Shown here: positions 1-7,443 of the stretch, piece after piece
Position numbering within the stretch: position 1 is the first letter of the stretch
Layout: every line of letters begins with the position of its first letter
Assembly: GCF_048269565.1 (NCBI RefSeq)
Contig: NZ_JBLXIK010000007.1
Coordinates: forward strand, 1-64,000
DNA: 64,000 nt
Origin: Maricaulis sp048269565
Lineage (GTDB): Bacteria > Pseudomonadota > Alphaproteobacteria > Caulobacterales > Maricaulaceae
Direction: 5' to 3'
Made by a program: the position numbers and the translations under genes
Notes under the pieces: model-generated
Database searches by the model: none
The model's input: only the letters and a program-made list of their open reading frames with translations
What the model was told of the DNA's origin: nothing

Positions 1-126
1 CGGGACGTTTCGAATGTCTCACTTATCTATTGCGCTAAACGGCATTCGCCGCGTCCCGCACACCTCCCAATCCGGGGAGGCAACACCATCCCTCCAGCGG
101 CACGCCGCGTGGAGATTTTGGTATTG

Positions 127-1014
127 CTAGCGCCCCAATTCCTCGGCCAGGAGGTCGAAGACCAGGCGGATACGGCGGCTGGTGTGAAGCTCGCGGTGGG
201 TGACGAGCCAGACGGGGACCTCGATCACCGGCAGGCCGGGCAGGACACGCTCGAGGCCCGGATTGAGGGCGGCGAATTCCTCGGTCAGGACGCCGATACC
301 CAGTCCGTTGCGGATCAGTTCGGCCATCACCGGACCGCTGGCGGTGTGGAGCTTGAAATTCCGCTCCGTGAGGGGCAGGCCGATCGCCTGCAGGGCGGCG
401 AGGAAGCGCTCATCGCGGTCAAAGCCGATAAACTCATGGCGGGCGAGGTCGGCGGCGGTTTTCGGGCGGCCATGGCGGTCGAGGAAGTCCTGGCTGGCAT
501 AGAGACAGGCGCGGGTCTGGCACAGCAGCTTGCCGATCAGCTCGCCCTGTTCCGGGCGGGCATGGCGGATCGAGATATCGGCCTCGCGCCGGGTCAGGTC
601 GCGGACATCATTGGAGGCGATGATGTCGAGCTCGATCTCCGGCGCCAGCTGCCGCAGCTTGACCAGGACCGGTGGCAGGACATGCATCGCCATGGAATCG
701 GTGGCGGTGAGGGTGACGCGGCCGGCGATCTGCGAGGACTGGCCGGAGGCCGCCAGCGACAGGCGCGTCGCGGCCTCGGCCATGGCGCGGACCGGTTCCA
801 GCAGCGCCATGCCGGTTTCGGTCAGGACCATGCCGCGACGGCCGCGCTCGAACAGGGTGATGCCGAGTTCGGCCTCGAGCGCCGAGATCTGGCGGCTCAG
901 GGTTGGCTGGGTCTGGCCGAGCGCGCGGGCGGCGGCCGAAAACGAACCCTCCTCGACGGTGGCGAGAAAGGCGCGGATATGGTTCCAGTCAAAGGCAATG
1001 GCCGGCCAGTTCAT
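127..1014 (-). CDS. LysR-family transcriptional regulator
   Basis: A 295-residue protein of normal LysR length. Residues about 9-68 form the winged helix-turn-helix (NHIRAFLATVEEGSFSAAA, then LGQTQPTLSRQISALE), and the remainder is a periplasmic-binding-protein-like effector domain. It is transcribed away from the methyltransferase gene that starts 120 bases to its right, the usual LysR arrangement, so it may regulate that gene and itself from the shared gap. The inducer cannot be read from the sequence. The family call is firm; the target is inference. Confidence 0.93.
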   Translation of the reverse strand: MNWPAIAFDWNHIRAFLATVEEGSFSAAARALGQTQPTLSRQISALEAELGITLFERGRRGMVLTETGMALLEPVRAMAEAATRLSLAASGQSSQIAGRVTLTATDSMAMHVLPPVLVKLRQLAPEIELDIIASNDVRDLTRREADISIRHARPEQGELIGKLLCQTRACLYASQDFLDRHGRPKTAADLARHEFIGFDRDERFLAALQAIGLPLTERNFKLHTASGPVMAELIRNGLGIGVLTEEFAALNPGLERVLPGLPVIEVPVWLVTHRELHTSRRIRLVFDLLAEELGR

Positions 1015-1135
1015 CGATTTGTGTATATCAGCTGTCGAATATTCGGCAATGTCCCATTGGTTTGCGCATGGGTAGACAGGGGCAACCGGAAATCATGCCG
1101 CCACTAACGGGCGGCCTGTCGAGGATGTGAAAACG

Positions 1136-1783
1136 ATGAGTCAGGATACAGACCAGCAGCGCAAGGATCGCCTGTTCTGGGACCGCACGGCGGAGAAATA
1201 CGCGAGCGACCCGATCGCCGACGAGGCCGCCTATCAGCGCAAGCTGGAGATCACGCGGCGCTATTTCACGCCCGAAAGCGAGGTGCTGGAATTCGGCTGC
1301 GGCACCGGATCGACCGCGATCCTGCATGCCCCCTTTGTGAGGCATATCCAGGCCACGGACCTGTCGGGCGAGATGTTGAGGATTGGCCGCGAACGCGCCG
1401 CCGAGGCCAAGGTGGAGAACATCACGTTCGAACAGGCCGGTTTCGACGATATCGAGGCCGCTCCGGAAAGCTATGACGCCGTGCTCGGCCTGAGCATTTT
1501 GCACCTGCTCGAGGACCGCGATGCGGCGATTGCGCGGGTGCATGAACTGGTCAGGCCGGGCGGGGTGTTTGTCTCCAGCACCGCCTGCCTGGGCGACAAG
1601 ATGTGGTTCTTTTCACTGATCGCGCCGATCGGGCGCCTCTTCGGCCTGCTTCCCACGGTGCGTGTCTTCACCGCGAAGCAATTGGCGCGCAGCCTGCGCC
1701 AGGCCGGTTTCGAGATCGAGGAGGAATGGCGACCGGAAAAGAGCATTGCCGTCTTCATCGTCGCCCGCAAACCCGCGGCCTGA
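1136..1783 (+). CDS. class I SAM-dependent methyltransferase
   Basis: About 215 residues with a Rossmann-type methyltransferase fold. The SAM-binding motif I (VLEFGCGTGSTA) lies near residue 50, the acidic motif II region (IQATDLSGEMLRIG) follows, and motif IV is around AVLGLSILHLLED. The ATG at 1136 is preferred because GAGGA at 1121-1125 sits ten bases upstream; an in-frame GTG at 1127 would leave one base. The methyl acceptor is unknown: the UbiE/type-11 fold is used for small molecules and lipids alike. It is divergent from the LysR gene, its likely regulator. Confidence 0.88.
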   Translation: MSQDTDQQRKDRLFWDRTAEKYASDPIADEAAYQRKLEITRRYFTPESEVLEFGCGTGSTAILHAPFVRHIQATDLSGEMLRIGRERAAEAKVENITFEQAGFDDIEAAPESYDAVLGLSILHLLEDRDAAIARVHELVRPGGVFVSSTACLGDKMWFFSLIAPIGRLFGLLPTVRVFTAKQLARSLRQAGFEIEEEWRPEKSIAVFIVARKPAA

Positions 1784-1858
1784 CCGGTGTCTGTTGGCCA
1801 GGCCCGGGCCGGGCACCGGGGCGAAAGCGCATGGCCCTCGCCCCGGCAAGACCGGTTA

Positions 1859-2494
1859 TCAGCCCTTGGGCACGTCGGTCAGGCGCAGATAGGAGCGCAC
1901 TTCTTTCCAGCCCTGCGGGAAGAGGTCCTTGGCGGCCTCATTGGAGATCGAGGGCGGAATGATGACCTGATCGCCCGGGGTCCAGTCGGCCGGGGTGGCG
2001 ATCTTGTACTTGTCGCCGGTCTGCAGCGCGTCGATGACCCGCAGGATCTCGTCGAAATTGCGTCCGACGCTCATTGGATAAGTCATCATCAGGCGGATTT
2101 TCTTGGCCGGGTCGATGATGAAGACCGAGCGCACGGCAGCCGTGGTGCTCTCGCCGGGATGGATCATGTCATAGGCCTGGGCGACCTTGTGATCGGCATC
2201 GGCGACGATCGGGAATTGCAGGTCGGTGTTCTGGGTGTCGTTGACGTCGTCAATCCATTTGACGTGTTCGGCGACGGTATCGGTCGACAGGCCGAGCGGC
2301 TTGGTGTTGCGCTTGGCGAACTCGGCGGACAGCTGCGAGGTGCGGCCCATTTCCGTGGTGCAGACCGGGGTGAAATCGGCCGGGTGGCTGAAGAAGAAGA
2401 CCCAGCTGTCGCCGGCCCATTCGTGCAGGCTGATATCGCCCTTGGTGGTGGCAATGGTGAAGTCGGGGGCGGTATCGCCAATCCTGAGTGACAT
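1859..2494 (-). CDS. 1-Cys peroxiredoxin (Prx6/AhpC-TSA family)
   Basis: A 211-residue thioredoxin-fold peroxidase that reduces hydrogen and organic peroxides. The peroxidatic cysteine is C45 in the motif DFTPVCTTEMG, and I see no second cysteine downstream, which marks a 1-Cys enzyme of the Prx6 type. The C-terminal half with the YPMSVGRNFDEILRVIDALQ signature is typical of that class. The start is chosen by AGGAGA just upstream of the ATG at 2494; an upstream extension in frame has no such signal. Monocistronic and probably cytoplasmic. Confidence 0.93.
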   Translation of the reverse strand: MSLRIGDTAPDFTIATTKGDISLHEWAGDSWVFFFSHPADFTPVCTTEMGRTSQLSAEFAKRNTKPLGLSTDTVAEHVKWIDDVNDTQNTDLQFPIVADADHKVAQAYDMIHPGESTTAAVRSVFIIDPAKKIRLMMTYPMSVGRNFDEILRVIDALQTGDKYKIATPADWTPGDQVIIPPSISNEAAKDLFPQGWKEVRSYLRLTDVPKG

Positions 2495-2839
2495 GTCAGT
2501 CTCCTGTCTGGCGCCAGAGGCCTGGCGGCGGGTGAATTTGATGTGGCCGCGGCGGGTGCCTCGACCGATACACCACAAATAGGCCTCGCAACCGGGCATT
2601 TCAAATTGATCCTCGCGATGAAACCCATCAACCCTTTCAATGACAGGCCGGCATCCCTTCTGGTGATGTCAGTCGAGACTGGCTTGCAGGACGGATTCTG
2701 CTGCATTTTGACGCGCGCCGGCCTGGCCGGTCTGCGCCTGCCGCCGTGATGCGCCGCATCGCCCGGTGCAACCGCGCCCCGAACGTCCTATATGGACACC
2801 CCAACCCTGCCGCATTCCCAAATGACCCGGAGGCCCGCC

Positions 2840-4738
2840 TTGGCCGAGACCACGCAAACCGCCGAACATCGCGCCGATACCGATCGCGGTTCCGCCTTCG
2901 CCTCCGAGCTCGAGCGCGACGCGGCGCACCGGGAAAAGGCCCGCAGTGCCAAGCCGCTGCGCCGGCTCCTGCCCTATGTGCTCGCCTATCCCGGCCTGCT
3001 CGCCGCCTTCACCCTGTTTCTCGTCCTCGCCTCCAGCCTGACCCTGATCCTGCCCGGCGCCTTTCGCATGGTGGTCGATTGCGGTTTTGGTGGTGCCTCG
3101 GATTCGGCCCTGTGCGGTGCCGTCTCGATCGGTGAGGGCCTGTCGGCCTATTTCCTCGCCGGCATCGCGGTTGCGGCCCTGCTGGGTCTGGCCAGTGCGA
3201 TGCGTTTCTACTTCATCAGCCGGCTGGGTGAGCGCGTCGTTGCCGATCTGCGCCGAGATGTGTTCGACCACCTGCTGTCGCTCAGCCCGACCTTCTATGC
3301 CAGCACTCGCACCGGCGAGGTGCTCTCGCGCCTGACCACCGACACGACCCTGATCCAGACCGTGGTCGGCTCCTCGGTCTCCGTCGCGCTGCGCACCGTG
3401 GCGACTACGACCGGGGCGCTGATCCTGATGGTTGTCGTCAACTGGCAGCTGGCCCTGATGGTGCTCGCCCTCGGCCCGGTCATCCTCGGGCCGATCATGC
3501 TGTTCGGCCGCCGGGTGCAGCGCCTGTCGCGCTCCAGCCAGGACAATCTCGCCGACGCCTCGGCCCGCGCCAGCGAGAGCCTGCAGGCGATCGAGACCGT
3601 CCAGGCCTTCACCCGCGAGCCGGAGGAACGCTCCCGCTTTGCCGACGCCGTCGAGACCACCTTCAAGGTCTCGCTTGCCCGCATCGAGGTCCGTGCCTGG
3701 ATGACGGCGATCATCTTCACGGTGATCCTGTCGGGGCTGATCGCGGTGTTGTGGTTCGGCGCCATCCAGGTCCAGGCGGGCAGCATCACGCCCGGCGCGA
3801 TGACGCAATTCGTCATGTATGCCTTCGTCGCGGTGTCCGGGGTTGGCATGCTGACCGAGACCTATACCGAGGTGATGCGCGCCGCCGGGGCCACCGAGCG
3901 CCTGATGGAACTGCTCGCCGCCAAGCCCGATATCGATGTCCCGGACGCGCCGGAGCATTTCGCGCTGCCGGTGCGCGGCGAGATCGGTTTCGAGGACGTC
4001 TCCTTCGCCTATCCCACGCGTCCCGACGCGCTGGCGCTGGAGGGGATCAGCCTGAAGGTCGAGCCGGGCCAGACCGTGGCCCTGGTCGGCCCGTCCGGTG
4101 CCGGCAAGAGCACCATGTTCCAGCTTTTGCTGCGGCTCTATGATCCCGCCTCGGGCCGGCTGACCATTGATGGCGTCGATATCAGCCATCTTGATCCGAC
4201 CGAGCTGCGCAATGCGATGTCGATCGTGCAGCAGAATGCGCCGCTGTTTGGCGGCACCGTCGCCGACAATATCCGCTTCGGTCGCTCCGATGCCTCGCTG
4301 GACGATGTGATCGAGGCCGCCAGGGCCGCCAATGCCGATGAATTCATCACCGCCCTGCCGGATGGCTATCAGACCCAGCTCGGCGAGAATGCCCGCACCC
4401 TGTCGGGCGGTCAGCGCCAGCGGCTGGCGATTGCCCGGGCAATCCTGCGCGATGCGCCAATCCTGCTGCTCGACGAAGCTACCAGCGCGCTCGACTCCGA
4501 GAGCGAGGCGGTGATCCAGACGGCGTTCGAGACCCTGTCGCGCAACCGCACCACGCTGGTTATCGCCCACAGGCTGGCGACGGTGCGCAAGGCCGATTTC
4601 ATCGTCGTGCTCGAGGGCGGGCGCATTGTCGACCAGGGCACGCACACCGAATTGCTCGCCCGCGGCGGGCTGTATGCACGCTATATCGAGCTGCAGTTCA
4701 CCGCCCCGGACGAGGATGAGGTCAGCGCTTCCGCCTAG
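2840..4738 (+). CDS. ABC exporter, fused membrane and ATPase domains
   Basis: A half-transporter of about 632 residues. An N-terminal type-1 exporter membrane domain (about residues 30-340, six predicted spans) is followed by an ATPase with Walker A GPSGAGKST (about residue 415), signature LSGGQRQ, Walker B ILLLDEAT and switch His (VIAHR). It would act as a homodimer in the inner membrane, exporting lipid or drug-like substrates (MsbA/BmrA-like). The TTG at 2840 has GGAGG six bases upstream; ATGs at 2822 and 2792 are in frame but lack a Shine-Dalgarno. Its stop shares a CTAG with the stop of the convergent fhs gene. Confidence 0.92.
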   Translation: MAETTQTAEHRADTDRGSAFASELERDAAHREKARSAKPLRRLLPYVLAYPGLLAAFTLFLVLASSLTLILPGAFRMVVDCGFGGASDSALCGAVSIGEGLSAYFLAGIAVAALLGLASAMRFYFISRLGERVVADLRRDVFDHLLSLSPTFYASTRTGEVLSRLTTDTTLIQTVVGSSVSVALRTVATTTGALILMVVVNWQLALMVLALGPVILGPIMLFGRRVQRLSRSSQDNLADASARASESLQAIETVQAFTREPEERSRFADAVETTFKVSLARIEVRAWMTAIIFTVILSGLIAVLWFGAIQVQAGSITPGAMTQFVMYAFVAVSGVGMLTETYTEVMRAAGATERLMELLAAKPDIDVPDAPEHFALPVRGEIGFEDVSFAYPTRPDALALEGISLKVEPGQTVALVGPSGAGKSTMFQLLLRLYDPASGRLTIDGVDISHLDPTELRNAMSIVQQNAPLFGGTVADNIRFGRSDASLDDVIEAARAANADEFITALPDGYQTQLGENARTLSGGQRQRLAIARAILRDAPILLLDEATSALDSESEAVIQTAFETLSRNRTTLVIAHRLATVRKADFIVVLEGGRIVDQGTHTELLARGGLYARYIELQFTAPDEDEVSASA

Positions 4739-6405
4739 AACAGACCGACGACATGGCCGCTATCGTCGAGCCCGATGCTCTCCGCTGAGGGCACACGCGG
4801 CAGCCCGGGCATGGTCATGATCTGACCGCAGATCGCGACAATGAAACCGGCGCCCGCCGCGAGGCGGACTTCGCGGAGTTCCAGCGTGTGGCCATCGGGC
4901 GCACCGCGTCGCGTCGGGTCGGTGGTGAAGCTGTACTGGGTCTTGGCCATGCAGACCGGCAAATGCCCGAACCCGGCCGCTTCCCAGGCGCTGAGCTGGT
5001 CGCGCACGGTCTTGTCGACCGTGACCCCGTCAGCGCGGTAGATGTCGCGGGCAATCGTCTCGATTTTATCGAGCAAGGGCAGCGCGTCGCGGTAGAGCGG
5101 TTTGAAGCTGGCGCTGCCATCGGCGATCAGCTTGACGACCTTGGCCGCGAGCTCTTCGGCACCGGCCCCGCCCTCGGCCCAGTGGCGGCAGACAATGGCC
5201 TTGCGGCCGAGCCGGGCGACATAGGCCTTGACCGCATCGGTTTCGGCTTCGGTGTCGGCGGTGAAGTGATTGATCGCAACCACCGTCGGCACGCCGAACT
5301 TGGCGAGGTTTTCCAGGTGCCGGCCCAGATTGGCGCAGCCCTCCTGGACCGCTGCGACATTCTCCGCGCCGAGATCCTCTTTTGCGACGCCGCCATTCAT
5401 CTTCAGCGCCCGGATTGTCGCCACGAGCACGACAGCTTTCGGCATCAGACCGGCCTTGCGGCATTTGATGTCGAAGAATTTCTCGGCCCCGAGATCGGCC
5501 CCGAAACCGGCCTCGGTGACGACATAATCGGCCAGTTTCAGCGCCGACTTCGTTGCGATGACGGAGTTGCAGCCATGGGCGATATTGGCGAAAGGGCCGC
5601 CATGGATGAAGGCCGGATTGTTCTCCAGCGTCTGCACCAGATTGGGCTGCATCGCGGTCTTCAAGAGCACGGTCATGGCGCCATCGGCCTTGATGTCGCG
5701 GCAGGTGATGGCGCTCTTGTCGCGGCGATAGGCGACGATGATATCGCCAAGCCGGCGTTGCAGGTCGTCCAGGTCGGTCGCCAGGCACAGGATCGCCATC
5801 ACTTCGGAGGCGACGGTGATGTCGAAACCGCTTTCGCCGGGAAAGCCGTTGCTGACACCGCCGAGCGAGGTGGTGATCTGGCGCAGGGCGCGATCATTCA
5901 TGTCGACCACGCGGCGCCAGACGATGCGGCGCTGGTCGATCTCCAGCGCATTGCCCCAATAGATGTGATTGTCGATCATCGCCGAGAGCAGATTGTGCGC
6001 CGAGGTGATGGCGTGGAAATCGCCGGTGAAATGGAGATTGATATCCTCCATCGGCACCACTTGCGCATGACCGCCGCCCGCCGCGCCGCCCTTCATCCCG
6101 AAACAGGGGCCGAGCGAGGGTTCGCGGATGCAGATCGCGGCCTTCTTGCCAATCCGGTTGAGGGCATCGCCGAGCCCGACCGTGGTCGTGGTCTTGCCTT
6201 CACCGGCCGGGGTCGGATTGATCGCCGTCACCAGGATGAGATGACCATCGGGCCTGTCTTCTAGGCTTTTCAGGAAGGGCGCGGTCAGCTTGGCCTTGTC
6301 ATCGCCGAACCGGGCAATGGCATTGGCGGGAATGTCGAGTTTCGCCGCGACATCGTCGATCGGCAAAAGCGTGGCGGCACGGGCAATCTCGATGTCGGTT
6401 TTCAT
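4735..6405 (-). CDS. fhs: formate--tetrahydrofolate ligase
   Basis: A 556-residue 10-formyltetrahydrofolate synthetase (formate + THF + ATP). The P-loop TPAGEGKTTT is at residues 64-73, and the family blocks EPSLGPCFGMKGGAAGGG and NLHFTGDFHAITSAHN follow. Length matches the family (about 555). It is the last gene of a minus-strand formate operon and begins 22 bases after fdsD, so formate released in the cell can be oxidised by FdsGBA or captured as a one-carbon unit. Its TAG overlaps by three bases with the TAG of the convergent ABC gene. Cytosolic. Confidence 0.96.
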   Translation of the reverse strand: MKTDIEIARAATLLPIDDVAAKLDIPANAIARFGDDKAKLTAPFLKSLEDRPDGHLILVTAINPTPAGEGKTTTTVGLGDALNRIGKKAAICIREPSLGPCFGMKGGAAGGGHAQVVPMEDINLHFTGDFHAITSAHNLLSAMIDNHIYWGNALEIDQRRIVWRRVVDMNDRALRQITTSLGGVSNGFPGESGFDITVASEVMAILCLATDLDDLQRRLGDIIVAYRRDKSAITCRDIKADGAMTVLLKTAMQPNLVQTLENNPAFIHGGPFANIAHGCNSVIATKSALKLADYVVTEAGFGADLGAEKFFDIKCRKAGLMPKAVVLVATIRALKMNGGVAKEDLGAENVAAVQEGCANLGRHLENLAKFGVPTVVAINHFTADTEAETDAVKAYVARLGRKAIVCRHWAEGGAGAEELAAKVVKLIADGSASFKPLYRDALPLLDKIETIARDIYRADGVTVDKTVRDQLSAWEAAGFGHLPVCMAKTQYSFTTDPTRRGAPDGHTLELREVRLAAGAGFIVAICGQIMTMPGLPRVPSAESIGLDDSGHVVGLF

Positions 6406-6427
6406 GCAGGATCCGATCGGGTTGAAA

Positions 6428-6643
6428 TCAGGACAGGGTCTTCAGCCGCTCGATGGCGGCAAGGATAACGGCGGGCAGCGGTGTATCGGGGGCCTCGGAC
6501 AGCGCGATCAGCCGCTCCCGCATGCGCGGATCCCAGAACTTTCGCAGATGGGTGGCGATGCCTTCAATCCGTTCTGCCTCGGTATAGGGGGCATGGAAAT
6601 CGGCGATCTGGCTGGCCATCCGGACCAGGGTTTGATCATTCAT
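6428..6643 (-). CDS. fdsD: formate dehydrogenase delta subunit
   Basis: A 71-residue protein (MNDQTLVRMASQIADFHAP at the N-terminus, with HLRKFWDPRMRERL in the middle) that matches FdsD, the small accessory subunit of NAD-dependent molybdenum formate dehydrogenases. It carries no metal-binding cysteines; in the family it helps maturation or stability of the complex. It overlaps fdhD by four bases and precedes fhs, so it is translationally coupled inside the fds operon. Confidence 0.92.
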   Translation of the reverse strand: MNDQTLVRMASQIADFHAPYTEAERIEGIATHLRKFWDPRMRERLIALSEAPDTPLPAVILAAIERLKTLS

Positions 6644-7434
6644 GGCCCAGGCTCCGGCGCGAAGGAAACAATGATGCCTTGCGGCCCCGCCGCGGCGATC
6701 GGAAGGCCCAGCTGACGCGCCAGATCAAGGGCGCGGCCGGTCGGGGCCGACTGGGTGGCGAGCAGGGCGGCGCGCATCCGGGCTGCCTTGAAGACAAGCT
6801 CGAAACTGCAGCGGCTGCTCATGACGACAAAGCCGGCATCATCGCGCTCGCCCCGTCGCAGCCGCGCTCCGGCCAGCTTGTCGAGGGCGTTGTGGCGGCC
6901 GACATCCTCGCGCACCAGCTCGATACGGCCGTCGCTGTCGCACCAGGCGGCGGCGTGGACGCTACGGGTTTCGCGATTGAGGGTCTGATGCTGCGGCAGG
7001 GCTTTGAGCGCGGCCCGGGCCGCGGCCGGCGTGATGGCGAGGCCGGGGGCGAGGTCGGCGGGCGCATTTTGCAGTTCGGCCAGGCTTTCGATGCCGCACA
7101 GACCACAGCCGGTGCGGCCGTCGAGCGAGCGCCGGCGCACCCGGTCGGAGCGCAGCAGCTCGGGCGCAAGACGGATATCGGCGGTGATGCCCTCGGGCCA
7201 GTGGCGGACATCGACCCTGTCGATATCGCCGCCACCGGCGATGGCGCCCTCGGTCAGGGCGAGGCCGATGGCGAGATCCTCGACATCGGCCGGCGTCGCC
7301 ATCATCACCGTCCAGGCTGTGCCATTGAAACCGATCTCGACCGGCACTTCCTCGGCAATGCCCCAGTGCTGCGGGGCTTCGCCGGGCGGGTAGGCGGCTG
7401 TGCGCCGGCTGACGGGGACGGAGACCTTCACCAC
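6640..7434 (-). CDS. fdhD: FdhD sulfurtransferase for formate dehydrogenase
   Basis: A 264-residue accessory protein that passes sulfur from the IscS cysteine desulfurase to the molybdenum cofactor of FdsA. The redox or transfer cysteines are C110 and C113 in TGCGLCGIESL, the family hallmark. The C-terminal motif (VREDVGRHNALDKLAGA) followed by MSSRCSFELVFKAARM is also typical. It lies nine bases after fdsA and overlaps fdsD, consistent with co-expression of the maturation factor with its client. Confidence 0.95.
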   Translation of the reverse strand: MVKVSVPVSRRTAAYPPGEAPQHWGIAEEVPVEIGFNGTAWTVMMATPADVEDLAIGLALTEGAIAGGGDIDRVDVRHWPEGITADIRLAPELLRSDRVRRRSLDGRTGCGLCGIESLAELQNAPADLAPGLAITPAAARAALKALPQHQTLNRETRSVHAAAWCDSDGRIELVREDVGRHNALDKLAGARLRRGERDDAGFVVMSSRCSFELVFKAARMRAALLATQSAPTGRALDLARQLGLPIAAAGPQGIIVSFAPEPGP

Positions 7435-7443
7435 GCGGCGATC

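Noticed and set aside
2669..4645. A 658-codon open frame antisense to the ABC exporter
   Set aside because: The plus-strand product has complete Walker A, signature and Walker B motifs; the antisense product is Gly/Arg/Gln-rich without domains.
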